This document shows positions 1 through 10,860 of a stretch of 64,000 nucleotides of DNA, piece after piece. The DNA comes from Warburgia ugandensis (taxonomy: Eukaryota; Streptophyta; Magnoliopsida; Canellales; Canellaceae). How positions within the stretch are numbered: position 1 is the stretch's first letter; each line of letters begins with the position of its first letter. The notes beneath the pieces were generated by a model, which saw only the letters and a program-made list of their open reading frames with translations, had not been told where the DNA came from and did not search any database. The stretch spans positions 77,819,944-77,883,943 of the forward strand of contig CP141130.1 of assembly GCA_035236585.1 (NCBI GenBank), written 5' to 3'. The position numbers were made by a program, and so were the translations under genes.

Positions 1-350
1 CGACTTAGGATAATAAGCTCATGAGCTTGGTCTTACTTCACTATTGAGAAACGAAAGAAGACTTCCATCTCCAAACTTAGCCTTATTGGTTATTAGTAAG
101 GGCGTAGCTCCTTTTTTTTTCTGATGTGAAGAAGTGTCAAACCAAAATACCCTACAAGCATTAGCTATTCCTGAAAAGGAGGTGATCCAGTTGCACCTTC
201 CAATACGGCTAACTTGTTACAAGTTTACTGTAGTCACTAGCCCCGCCTTTGACATCTCCGCCTTGCGATTAAGGTAATAACTTCGGGCATAGCCAGCTCC
301 TATAGTGTGATGGGTGGTGTGTATAAGGCCCGGGAACGAATTCACCCAAG
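1..350 (-). pseudogene. Nuclear plastid DNA: chloroplast 16S rRNA 3' end plus 16S-trnI spacer
   Basis: Read on the minus strand, about 349 to 177 is the 3' end of plastid 16S rRNA. On the plus strand one sees the complement of the anti-Shine-Dalgarno end (AAGGAGGTGATCCAG at 176-190), then the conserved stretch ending in a 'GGCCCGGGAACGAATTCACC'-type block near 328-347. Positions 1-175 match the chloroplast spacer between 16S and trnI as I know it (the 'GAAGACTTCCATCTCC' stretch at 57-72). Scattered substitutions and small indels show it is an old nuclear copy, not a working rRNA gene. Similarity stops at about 350 and the fragment continues beyond the left edge. Confidence 0.88.
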
Positions 351-568
351 GGAAAAAAGAAGATAAGAATGAAAGAGGGACGTAAGAGGTTAGAATTTTT
401 GAAAACCTTAAATTCTTTTATCTGGTTTGCAACGAAAGACTCTTGAATTGGTGTTGAACCACGCTTACGTATTGTAAAATTCAAAATCTGCAGAATAAAT
501 GAAGACATTGCAGATGGTGGTTTCACGGCCTGCAGGCCACAATAGTTGAGCAGATAGACCAAGTCACC

Positions 569-728
569 CAAGGCGAGTCACGCCCACATCGTATGATTTT
601 GAAGTCACAGGTTTTAAGGTGTGAAAACAGTCACTTGCAAAATACAAAATATGACTGCATATTATTGACTCTTGTGGTCCACCTCTTCTCCGAACACTGC
701 ATACACAAAGCTTCGTGTGCCTGGGTAC
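569..728 (+). repeat. Au SINE copy 1
   Basis: Diverged copy of the roughly 180-bp Au SINE. The B-box region, the central 'TTGCAAAATACAA' part and the 3' 'TTGTGGTCC...GCATA...CTTCGTG' part are present. The 5' A-box part is degraded. Confidence 0.7.
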
Positions 729-1932
729 CATTTTTACGCTTCTGAGAATATAAGCTTGGATCATCAAGGTAGAATATTCTCAAGGCATTACCTACCTAAG
801 CAGAGCCCACAAGATTAATGACACAAAAGTATGGGCTCCGTTATACATTCAGCCATTGTAGTAAACTTGTACCTTTGACCATTTATTTTCTTCCTTTTAA
901 GGACCAACGACGAGGACAATGCCATTGGATCTAGCATGACACTTAACCTTGTGCATGTTGCCACATGCCTGGCTACGCGCAAATTTACGTCTACTTGTGT
1001 GACAAGTGAACTTCAGACTATCAATGGTCCGACCATGGTCCCATGCCAAACAGATGTCACATTGACAAGAGCTTGACATCCACTGTCTTTCTTACAGTCA
1101 TGCCGTCTGGCACATCTAATCCTGAACGTGGTTAATTTGTTAGCATAAATTGTCGCAACCAGTGTCTTTCTCAATCTTCTCTCTTTTGTACCCACCATTA
1201 CCAGGCCTCCCCTTGTCCTTCAGTCATTATTATCGGTGCCTTGTACTTGGTAATGCTTTCTACTAGCAGATGTTATCCCTAAACAGAGGATTGAAGCATT
1301 AAGCAGGCTCCTAATGGTTCTTCTAATAAATATCTCGTTCTCTCAATCACCGACACACATTGACAATACTCTCGCTCCAAATAATTCATTCATTTTCCCC
1401 ATAAAACACCAACTTTACCATTCAAGAAAATAAATTTCAAAAAAATCCTGAAAGTCCTCCTAGATGCTTCCAAACTGAAAACAAAGAAATCACATCTGTG
1501 GATGAGGAAACGTGTGGGGTCTAGCCTTCATCAGCTTGACCCATCTTGGATAGGCCACGTTGCAAAGATCTCATCAGTAAGACCATCTTGAGCCTTCAGA
1601 TGCTGAATATTTGGTTGCAATTGTTTGCAAACCTTGTGAGCCGTCAATTTCAATTTAAAACTAAATGGTTAGGATCACTCAGGGAGAAAAGTTTTGGTAC
1701 ATGGCATATTTGAATTAGAAAGTGAATGGTTGAGCTTCTAAACGCCTTACTGCATGTGTTTGACATTTGCAAACACCATATGATCAAAGCATAGTCCCAG
1801 TTCTATACTTCACATTGTTTACAAGGAGAGCTGTTCAAGCTGACCTTTTCAAGAGGTTCCGACAACCTAACTCTTTAGAGAGGGTGTTAAACTTTCAATG
1901 AGCTGACCACACCCTTCCCTTGGGAGATAATT
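729..1932. other. No gene recognised
   Basis: Only short ORFs with no recognisable domain and no repeat I can name. Probably intergenic. Confidence 0.5.
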
Positions 1933-2300
1933 GTGAGAAACAGGGTAAGTTCTGTGAGCATTTTACTTTGTCAAAAGGTTAATCTTGCGAGGTTTCATAC
2001 CATCGGGGTGAAAATGGATACCGGTGTGATTCATGGAGCTATTAGTGTTGTGGGTTGTGCAATGGGATCCCTGCTGGTTACTTATTTGGGGCTGCTCTTA
2101 TGTGTAGGCAAATCAAGTGCATTGTTGTGGACTCCTATTCGGAAGAAACTATCACAATAGAGGAGCTTTCTTTGGACGGAAGAATCACTCTTTTCAAAGC
2201 CACCGTGTCTGACTTACCTATTCTTTTCACATCTTTATCTAGGTGTCCCATCACAGTGGTGAATGGAATTTCATATAAGCTAATATGGCCAAGTGATTAG
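1933..2300 (+). pseudogene. LINE (L1-type) reverse transcriptase relic
   Basis: The conceptual product resembles the C-terminal half of plant L1-type reverse transcriptases: KVNLA, then VVGCAMGSLLVTYLGLLL (the 'GCKVGSLPTTYLGLPL' motif of the family), then in another frame LSLDGRITLFKATVSDLP and a 'CPITVVNGI' stretch. A frameshift near 2155 joins the two halves, and no complete element is present. It is a truncated, non-functional fragment. Confidence 0.8.
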
Positions 2301-2372
2301 GCCGAGGAGCCTCTCCTGTCAGGAGGTCATGGATTCTATCCAATGAAAGCAACTCCACTGACTGGTATTGAC

Positions 2373-2492
2373 AGGAGAGTGTCAATAGCACACAGTTTAC
2401 CTTATATTTTACAAGAAGCTGTTTTCACATCTTGAAACTATGACCTTAAGTCATATGACGACAACTCTACAGTCGTGCTAGGACTCCCCTTC
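2373..2492 (-). repeat. Au SINE copy 2, lacking its 3' part
   Basis: Minus-strand copy. From the 5' end (the plus-strand 'ACTCCCCTT' near 2483) through the B box to the start of the 3' third. The terminal 'GGTCCGCCCC...GCCC' segment is missing. Confidence 0.7.
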
Positions 2493-3021
2493 AAGCACAA
2501 GCACATTTACCCTGTCCTAAACCTGCAACCATATTGCTCAAAGTGGGCGTGTGCATGCTACTCGTTCTGAAGGCTTAGGTTCCAATCTCACAAACAAGAG
2601 GCCCTGGTGGCTGTGGTTCTTCTAGTAACACAGGTTCACGGTCGGTTTCATTGTACTATTTGTCATTGCCCTAATCACACAGCATATCGTTGCTTTTATC
2701 GCTTTCAAATATTCAATATGATTCTCCCATGAGATTTAACTTGGATGCCTTCGGATATTGATGGTTGTATACGGGGGCATCCCACCATTTGACTGTGGAT
2801 CCGACCAACATAGCCAATGTCCTTCACTACAAAGGCAAACCCAAATTAAAGGTGGGCAATGGTAAGGGGCGTTGGATCTCCCACACTAGTTCTCTTCCAT
2901 TTCCATTTCATTCTAAATCCTTTCACTTGAAAAACAACCTTCGTATTCCTGAAATCAAGAAAATTTTAATCTCAGTTACTCAATTTTGCACTAATAATTC
3001 TTGTTATCTGGAATTTCATGA

Positions 3022-3090
3022 TAACCCTTGTGGTCCGCCTCTTCTCCAGATCTCGCATATGCTGGAGCTTTGTGCGCCGGGCCTGCCCAT
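3022..3090 (+). repeat. Au SINE copy 3, 3' third only
   Basis: Only the 3' third ('CCCTTGTGGTCCGCC ... GGAGCTTTGTGCGCCGGGC') is present, joined directly to the copia protease coding relic. Either a 5'-truncated insertion or a deletion. Confidence 0.7.
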
Positions 3091-3220
3091 TGTGTTTTTC
3101 TTTGCTCTATTTTCCTGCAATCATAACTTCCTTTGCCTTGATCAGTATTCAGAACGAACTTAGGTAGCTAGATACATCAGCTTCGATGAATCTTTTTTTC
3201 CTTTTAAGCATGGTTCCATC

Positions 3221-3224
<4 letters not shown>

Positions 3225-3301
<77 letters not shown>
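3225..3301. repeat. (CT)n microsatellite
   Basis: About 77 bp of uninterrupted CT dinucleotides inside the copia relic. It accounts for the Ser-Leu and Arg-Glu repeat ORFs in this region. Confidence 0.99.
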
Positions 3302-3303
<2 letters not shown>

Positions 3304-4260
3304 GTTTCTCACAATCCTTGGATGGCTACAACAGGCAGCGGACTCCATCATCTTGGCCTAAACCATCCACTAGTCTTATACTGGTTGAACCGTTTCCTAC
3401 CCCCAACATCTTTGGGCTCCTTACCTACACCACCTCGGTCTCTGATTCCCTCTAATTCCATTTCCCCTTCACTTCTAGCCCCTTCAGCATTGCCATCTAT
3501 CGAAAACCCTCTTGGCATTGATCTAATCGTAGATCTTCACCAAACCATTCCACCAGTCCCTGATTCTAATTTTGATCGAAAGTACACCATGCATCTACGA
3601 CCGAGTGCGATGGCTAGAAGGGGTCCCCAAACTCATACAGCTTCACTCAATGTACTATACCTTCAAACAAAACCTCCATCGTTTTCTAAAGCTATTAAAC
3701 ATGAGCATTGGAGGAAGGGCTATCTACCTTGAGTTAGAGGAACCACTAAAGAATGGCACTTGGCGGCATGTTTCATGTAGACTACATATACCTAATCGGT
3801 TCCAAGTGGGTGTTTGAAGTCAAATGTCGTTCTGATTTCTTGATTAGTATTAGGCCTATCTTATAACTAAGGGCTATAATCAATAAGAGGGCTTTAACTA
3901 CACTGACTCCTTCAAACCTGTAGTTAACCCTACAACTATACAGAAGGTTTTAACTATTGCAGTCTCCAACCACTGGTCCCTACAACGATTCGATGTCTCT
4001 AATACCTTTTTACATGGTCACATTCAAGAGACAATGTAAATGTCATAGCCAGATAGATTACTCATGAGTTATATCCTTCATTTGTGCACAAATTTAAAAA
4101 ATCTTTATATGGCTCAAACAGGTTCCAAGAGCCTGATTCCAAAAATAAAGCCGTTCACTTCTCCTTCTTAATTTTTTAGGTTTCATGATTGTTTATATAC
4201 AATGCCCATATGTAGGCGATATAGTTATGACAAGGAACAATTTTAAGAAAATTGACTGGG

Positions 4261-5148
4261 TTACATAACTTTTACAAAATATTGCCACTGTCTACATCAA
4301 ATTTTGCATTTTGATTTATAAATAATTACACAGAAAGAAAATTGAGGGCAGATTTCTGCTGTGGTGGAGTCAGTGTTTATTATTTATCAAGTGATTCTAG
4401 GTTACAATCCTCCAATTACATCAGATATTGACATTCTTTTCCTCAATTGTGTAGTAGTTAATTACATTTCCTTGTCTACTAAATATGTATAGAAAATCTC
4501 TTAATTACCAAGTACATACATATTCTCTTCAATTACTAAACATATACAAACAAGACAAAGAAAAAGAGCCCTGATTAAAGGTTAATTATGTATACCAAAA
4601 TATAAATTAGTGACTTACTTATTTTATATATCTTAGTTCTGACTTTAGATCAAAACTTGATTGAATCAATTTTATAACATGATTTGATTGTTAATTTAAT
4701 TTTATACAGAGATCTAGTTAATCGTACATATATGTAGGTGTTTTTCAAAGTGACCTTTTTATGCCGTCCTTGTTTAGCATTAGGTGTAGCATCAACGTGT
4801 GGTCTCTTTTATTGTTTATGCATAGGTAATTTTAACCTCAAGTACTGCATCATAATACTCTCGTCATGGAGATAAAGGAGTTGTGTATCATGGCTGGGCA
4901 TGAACTTTACATCTCTTAGCTATTTGATACTAGAGAAGAAGGCAGGTATATGGTCATTCAATGTTAACTTTTAAGATGACACAGGTTTTAACTTTGTTAG
5001 AGTCTTGTCATATCTTCTTAAGACATAATTTATCATAAGAACATAAATGAGATCCATGATTGAGGTCCTTCCTTATTAAGACTCTCTATGATGGGGCTTA
5101 CATGGGTAGAATTATAATCATTAGGTTAGAAACATATATTTTCTTGGC
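4261..5148. other. AT-rich interval, no gene recognised
   Basis: AT-rich sequence downstream of the copia relic. It could hold the rest of that element or a degraded LTR, but nothing diagnostic is visible. Confidence 0.4.
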
Positions 5149-5640
5149 CACCTTTGCATAAAATACTACAGGACTGTTTCATATAAAAATATTATTATTT
5201 GCATTAATTATCCAAGTAGGGATACCACCTTTGCATAGATCATCCACGTAAAATCATTGCAATGGTGTATTCTAAGTAGGGCTACCACCTTTGCATTTAC
5301 TAACAACATAAAATATTATTATCATATAGATTATCTAAGTGGGTTGCAGCCACCTTTGCATGGACTATTGACATAAAATATTATCATTGCATGGATTATC
5401 CAAATAGGAGTATTAAATTTGCACTGACTATGCATAAAATATTATCATTGCATAGATTATCCAAATGGGGTTACTAACTTTGCATGTACTATGCATGTAA
5501 AAATAGTAGATTGCATGGATTATCCAAATGGGGTTGCCATCTTTACGTAGACTATCTACTTAAGATATTATTATTACATGGATTATCCAAGTGGGGTTGT
5601 TACTTTTGTATGAATTATTCACATAAAAACTATTATCAAG
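5149..5640. repeat. Tandem array of about 62-bp units
   Basis: The core 'GGATTATCCAAGTGGGG' followed by 'CCACCTTTGCATGGACTA' and 'CATAAAATATTATCATTGCAT' recurs about eight times at 60-65-bp spacing (repeat points near 5211, 5271, 5334, 5399, 5460, 5523, 5586). Units are diverged from one another. Confidence 0.9.
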
Positions 5641-6742
5641 CCATGCCTTACCGAGAACTTGGCATATATAGTGCATGGTCACCTTTGCATGGTTGATAGG
5701 ACGGTGTCTTGGGATATATCAATCTAGGTTGCCAAACTTAGGCTAGATTGATTTAGGCTTTTGCAATTGCTTTGAAGTGGAGCAATCACAACCATATATA
5801 GGTTTATACTTTTTAGATTGATCATTTAGAATTAGATTGGATCATGGATTCAAGTTCATTTCTTAGGCTAGATTGCTTGAATTCGGATTGTATTAATGCT
5901 TTTGGTTTGTTTTAAGACTAGATTACTTGGATTTTAGATGGACCATAGCCTTTGGCTTGTTCTTGGGCTACTTCGGTTAAACTTGGAATGGATCATTACC
6001 TTTGCTTTATTCTTGGGCTAAATTACTTAGATATAGATTATCTAAGTGGGCCGCAGCCACCTTTGCATGGACTATCAACATAAAATATTACCATTGCATG
6101 GATTATCCAAATAGGAGTGTTACATTTGCATTGACTATGCATAAAATATTATCATTGCATAGATTATCCAAATAGAGTTACTAACTTTGCATGCACTCTG
6201 CATGTAAAAATAGTAGATTGCATGGATTATCCAAATGGGGTTGCCATCTTTACGTAGACTATCCACTTAAGATATTATTATTACATGGATTATCCAAGTG
6301 GGGTTGTTACTTTTGTATGAATTATTCACATAAAAAATATTATCAAGCCATGCATTACCAAGAACTTGGCATATGTAGACCACCTTTGCATTGTTGATAG
6401 GACAGTGTCTTGGGATATATCAATCTTGGTTGTCAAACTTAGGCTAGATTGATTTAGACTTTTGCAATTGCTTTGAAGTGGAGCAATCACAACCATAAAT
6501 AGGTTTATACTTTTTAGATTGATCATTTAGAATTAGATTGGATCATGGATTCAAGTTCATTTCTTAGGCTAGATTGCTTGAATTCGGATTGTATTAATGC
6601 TTTTAGTTTGTTTTAAGACTAGATTACTTGGATTTTAGATGGATCATAGCCTTTGGCTTGTTCTTGGGCTACTTCGGTTAAACTTGGAATGGACCATCAC
6701 CTTTGCTTTATTCTTGGGCTAAATTACTTAGATTTGAGATGG
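5329..6742. repeat. Tandem duplication of a 707-bp unit
   Basis: 5329-6035 and 6036-6742 are direct repeats joined head to tail. Both begin 'GATTATCTAAGTGGG' and run through the same order of 62-bp units and 'TTAGGCTAGATTGCTTG' blocks. Visible differences are mostly single bases and small indels, so the 707-bp duplication is younger than the 62-bp array nested inside it. Confidence 0.92.
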
Positions 6743-6780
6743 ATCCTCAACTTTGGTCACATTTCAAGCCAGACATTAAT

Positions 6781-7150
6781 ATTTCTTAGACCAAAGCTAA
6801 ATCTAAGCATCACATTATGCTTTAAGCTAGATCTTAGCATCTAGTAGATTATAGCTAGATCTAAACCATTAAATTGCATATTTTTTAGCAATCACAAAGC
6901 TAGGGATAGAACTTAATCGTTACATCATCATTTTAATCTAGATATTAGCAATGACAAAGCTAGGGCTAGATCTACACCATTAAATAATCATCTTAGGCTA
7001 AATTTTAGCAATCACAAAGCTAGTGGTAGATCTAAGACATCAAACCATCATCTTAAGCTAGATCTTAGTAATCACAAAGCTAGGACTAGATCTAAATAGT
7101 TAAATCATCATCTTAGGCTAGACCTAAGTTGTTAAATTATCATATTAGGT
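6781..7150. repeat. Exact 60-bp tandem array
   Basis: The phrase 'AGCAATCACAAAGCTAGG' recurs at 6887, 6947, 7007 and 7067, exactly 60 bp apart, with diverged units on both sides (about five or six in all). Internal phrases such as 'CATCATCTTAGGCTAGAT' repeat in step. Confidence 0.93.
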
Positions 7151-7414
7151 TAGACTTTAATAATTATAAAGCTATACTAGATCTTAACGATGAGATTATT
7201 TTAACTTTTTATCTCTTTTTTGAGTCTTTTAATATTTTATTTCTTTTCTAGTATTTAAGTTAAGAAGAAAAGGGGCGCTATCTTAGTTAATACGTATGGT
7301 GGGACTTGGAGTCCAAAAGGAGTGTGCCTCTTTTGTCCTTGGTGAGGCCACCCTCTGCTTCTTTGAAAATATTCAAACTCTAAAAAACTAAGAAAGATTT
7401 ATGAGATTTTTAGC

Positions 7415-7625
7415 AATAAATATCTCTTGAATCAGAGAATAAGCAGCACATATTTTAGGCACTGAATGTCTCCTGAATAAGAGAACAAGCAGGCATAGAT
7501 TTTAGGCACTGAATGTCTCGTAAATTGAAGAACAAGCAGGTGTGAAATGGAGGCATGAACATCTCTTGAATTGGAGAATAAGTAGGCACTAAATGTCTCT
7601 TCGATGAGGGAACAAGCAAGCACAA
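7415..7625. repeat. Tandem array of about 47-bp units
   Basis: About five units of the type 'AATGTCTCCTGAATAAGAGA' plus 'ACAAGCAGGCA', spaced 46-49 bp apart from 7415. They account for the short repetitive minus-strand ORFs here. Confidence 0.85.
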
Positions 7626-9000
7626 GATAGAGGGAGAGAATAGAAAAAGGAAATAGGCCACCTTCTATAACTTTTTGAAAGCAGAAATTCTTCAACAAAA
7701 ATCTCATTTTCTTTTTAAAGAATCTCCTTGTACTTAATTTTTTCTCTCCCTTTTGTTTGTGTTAGGGGTATTTATAGACTCTTGGAGTAGCTAGGGTTAG
7801 GATGGCATGTGAATGAGAGGCGTGAGATTTAGGGAAAGTGGGAGGTTGGCTGAGACGTGCAATAGAAGAAGAGAGAAAATAGGAGAAAGGAAGTGAGATA
7901 ATGAGACTTAGAGAGATTGAAATAAGAGAAATATGAAAAGAAAAGAAAAAGTACAAGGGAGTGAGGCTACATTGGTGGCCCCACTTCCTTTTCTTAAAAG
8001 AAAGAGAAAGAAGGCAAGAGAGTGAGAATGTGGGCTATGGAAAGGACAGGGAAAAGGAAAGACGTGGAGAAAGAGGGACATAGGAGAGAGAGGAAGTGAG
8101 AGATGGGTGTGTAAAGAGAGATGGGCAATGGGTGAGGGAGAGTTGGGAAGATGGAAGAAGAAGAAGTGGGAGGGAGGAAAAACGAGAGATGGAGATAGCT
8201 GGGCATGTGAATAGATGAGAGAGATAGGTCCCATTCCCTAGTGTTTCTATTAGTTTTGTAAATTTTAGGACAAGAAGATCAAGAGCTGTTTTATAAGGAA
8301 TCCTAAGGGATATTAAACTTTAGGAAGCATATAGTTGCATAAGAGAGAAAATGAGAAATGGTGGTGTGTTGTTGCACTTAAGTGAAGTCCCATATAAGAA
8401 ACTAACCCCAAAGATAGAAGTGGGTTTCGCAGGAGAAAGAAAAGGTCTTGAGGTGAAGTGAAAAGGAGGGTGGATTTGATTGCTCTCACCCTTACTGATG
8501 GTTCCACCCTTCCTTCCTCTCCTTGTGGGAAACATCCCAATACACAATATCCAATGGTTTGGTAAATTGGTACGATGAAAATAATGCATAGGAGCTACTA
8601 GATCCTAGACTTATAACAAATAGAGCAACAGTAGGGAAGTGTCTTGCTAATGGTATACCCAGTTAGTTGTTGGATCACAATGTCATGCCATAATACCATG
8701 AATTTATGGTTTAAGCAAATTCTCTTGCGCAGATTTAGGATTAATCGCCAAATTATGATTTTACATGTATTAGAATGCTTTTTAATTAGATTGGCTTACG
8801 GTAATTATATGATTCCAATTTCTTAATTTTATCTAGCAGGATGGGATCATGCTAATTGACCATTTTGGCGACTTAAATAGTCATCAATTTAGTAATCCTA
8901 AGTGAGCCCAAGTTCATGCATGTGAAACCTAAACTTTATTAAAGCTTAGGCCATCATTAAAAATGTTTAGCAATAACTAAAAGTAGGCCCTAACCAGAAT
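7626..9000. other. Purine-rich interval, possible retrotransposon non-coding DNA
   Basis: The plus strand is strongly purine-rich (about 7850-8230), preceded by a 'GGGTATTTATAGACTC' stretch near 7767 that looks like a retrotransposon TATA region. No LTR boundaries or coding motifs were found. The long minus-strand ORFs reflect base composition only. Confidence 0.4.
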
Positions 9001-9057
9001 ATGAGATGTTTTGTGGAGCAGTGTCTCATGGACATCTCATCTCTCCATCTGTTTCAT

Positions 9058-9720
9058 CACCTTCAAGCTTTCAGTGATTTTGACTGGGCAAGATGCATTG
9101 ATGATCGGCATTCTACTAGGGGTCCCGACATCATTTCTTGTACTGCCAAGAAACATCCCACTATTGACCACTCATCCATCGACTTTGAGTGTCTGGCTCT
9201 AACCAATGCCACTTCCAAATTCATTTCGTTACATGCACTATTTTCTGAGCTATTCTAGCAGTATCTCCACGCACTTTGTAGTACAACAATTTGGGTGCAA
9301 TTTGAAGGGGAGCTTTGGCACAACGGTAAAGTTGTCATCATGTGACTTTGAGGTCACGGGTGCAAGGCATGGAAACAGTCTCTTCAAAAAATGCAAAGTA
9401 AAGCTGCTTACTACAAACCCTTGTGGTTTGCCCTTTCCCTAAACTTTACATAAGTGAAAGCTTTGTGCACTGATGCTTCCCTAATTTGAGTACAACTTAC
9501 AGGTCAATAAATCTATTATTTCATGTACTCACCAAACATATAGAAGTGAAATTTCACTTTGTTCAGACCTAGTTAGCTAAAAGCTGCTCAATGTCATATT
9601 TATGTCCACAAGGATTGGCTTGTGGATCTGAAGACCAAGCCATTAGTCAAATCTACATTTCATTGGATTCCTGACAAGTTCAAAGTGTGTCCTTTTGATC
9701 CACTTCAACTTGAGGAAGCT
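9058..9720 (+). pseudogene. Ty1/copia RNase H / pol 3' end relic
   Basis: 9083-9256 encodes DFDWARCIDDRHSTRG and, further on, CTAKKHPTIDHSS and ISLHALFSEL, the family's 'DADWAG..DDRRST...KKQ.TV.RSS' RNase H region. The coding match resumes after a SINE with 'TKHIEVKFHFV' (about 9533-9566) and ends with 'DLKTKPLVKSTFHWIPDKFKV' spread over 9627-9690, the usual 'LTKPL..DKLKV' tail of copia pol. Stops and frame changes make it non-functional. Confidence 0.88.
9304..9482 (+). repeat. Au SINE copy 4, inserted in the copia relic
   Basis: Full-length copy starting 'GAAGGGGAGCTTTGGC'. The A-box-like 'TTGGCACAACGG' and B-box region are intact in outline. It is flanked by AATTTGA at 9299-9305 and 9483-9489, consistent with a short target-site duplication, and it splits the copia RNase H reading. 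Confidence 0.9.
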
Positions 9721-9730
9721 TTTTAGAGAT

Positions 9731-10035
9731 AATATCAAATCATGATCTCAAGTAAATTGAAATCAAACAATCAGTTGAGATAGACCTAAGAAGTTAACCA
9801 GAACTAAAAAAAGGGTAGCTCGAGTACACAAAGCTCTTGCATATGCAGGGGATCCAGGGAAGGGGCAAACCACAAGGGTTGATAGTACACGGCTTTATCT
9901 TGTATTTTGCAAGAGGTTGTTTCTATGCCTTCAACACATGACATTAAGGTCACACGACAACAACTCTACCATTGCACCAAGGTTCTCCTTCTAAAAAGTT
10001 GACTAGAACTCATCATTTTTAACTTGCCATGTTTG
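9731..10035. repeat. Interspersed repeat copy A, split by SINE copy 5
   Basis: 9731-9805 plus 9996-10035 together match 10501-10596: 'AATATCAAATCATGATCTCA', 'GAGATAGACCTAAGAAGTT', 'CTCATCATTTTTAACTTGCC'. The repeat follows the copia pol 3' end, so it may be part of that element's LTR (inference). Confidence 0.8.
9813..9992 (-). repeat. Au SINE copy 5 with target duplication
   Basis: Full-length minus-strand copy. Flanks 9791-9805 (AAGTTAACCAGAACT) and 9996-10010 (AAGTTGACTAGAACT) match at 13 of 15 bases. A paralogous empty site lies near 10559-10575. Confidence 0.9.
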
Positions 10036-10322
10036 GATGAGACTAATACTAGAATGGGGACCTCTAGAATTTCCTCACGTTGAACACCTTGCTGGAAATA
10101 CAATTTTTTCCCCCTAAATATAAGCAAGTGCAAGGTTATAGAGAACACCTTGCAAGGTTATAGGGAAACCAATACCAAATAAAACTTGAAAAAGAATGAG
10201 AAATCTACCGTTTTATTTAGGTATTATATACTACATGACACTCATATAGACGTAGATTGTGGAAAATTGCATTGAAGGGTCTAAAGGAATAAAAGAAGAT
10301 GATATATTAGGCCTTTATCTTT

Positions 10323-10458
10323 GATTCATTAGCCTCTTACTAAATGGAACGTAGAGCTATAATAGTTTGCCGATTCAAATAGTTCATATTGATTCATTAG
10401 CCTCTTACTAAATGGAACGTAGAGCTATAATAATTTGCTGATTCAAATAGTTCATAAT
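10323..10458. repeat. Tandem duplication of 68 bp
   Basis: 'GATTCATTAGCCTCTTACTA' and the following sequence occur at 10323 and again at 10391, with very few differences between the copies. Confidence 0.93.
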
Positions 10459-10500
10459 ATTTTCCTTGATTTAGATGGGTCATACTCTAAAATTCTCATA

Positions 10501-10596
10501 ATATCAAATCATGATCTCAAGTAAACTGAAATCAAATAATTAGATGAGATAGATCTAAGAAGTTGACAAGAACTCATCACTTTTAACTTGCCATTT
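10501..10596. repeat. Interspersed repeat copy B (empty site)
   Basis: Second copy of the repeat at 9731-10035, without the SINE. Confidence 0.8.
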
Positions 10597-10783
10597 TATC
10601 AATTTGATGACCATTGTATCTAGAAAACTATAATATAAATATATACATTGAGATCACTCTCATTCAAATGAGTCGATCATATTTCTTTGCTTGGAGGTTG
10701 AAGCTGCAATCATTGGAGTTAAAATTTGGTCAAAATTAAGTTCCTATCATTAAAATTCGAAGGGGATTTTGCTAACGCTATTC

Positions 10784-10860
10784 GAAGGGGCGAACCACAA
10801 GGGTCAATAATAAGCAACCTTACCTTGCATTTTGCAAGAAGCTGTTTCCACGTCTCGTGT
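10784..10860 (-). repeat. Au SINE copy 6, central fragment
   Basis: About 77 bp of the middle of the element on the minus strand. Both ends are missing. Confidence 0.75.

Larger units (their letters stand above)
2550..4260 (+). pseudogene. Ty1/copia retrotransposon gag-pol relic
   Basis: Several frames pieced together follow copia order. A CX2CX4HX4C zinc knuckle (CTICHCPNHTAYRC, about 2661-2702) is followed by a protease-like segment with TGASHH (from 2771) and 'KILISVTQFC' (about 2960-2995). After a SINE fragment and a CT array come a pre-RT segment (PPSFSKAIKHEHWRK, 3670-3715), 'GSKWVFEVK' (3799-3825), 'LQRFDVSNTFLHGHIQE' (about 3980-4032) and a degraded YVDD box (YVGDIVMTRNN, about 4212-4244). 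In-frame stops and frameshifts are frequent. LTRs were not found. It is an old, dead copy interrupted by later insertions. Confidence 0.85.

Noticed and set aside
176-350. Bacterial or functional organelle 16S rRNA
   Set aside because: Only the last 170 bases are present and they contain many changes at highly conserved positions.
3186-3455. ORFs encoding Ser-Leu or Arg-Glu repeats (also at 12 kb and 24 kb)
   Set aside because: Direct translations of CT/GA microsatellites.
7908-8234. 108-codon minus-strand ORF rich in Ser/Pro/Phe/His
   Set aside because: Produced by purine-rich plus-strand DNA; overlapping ORFs in several frames show the same bias.
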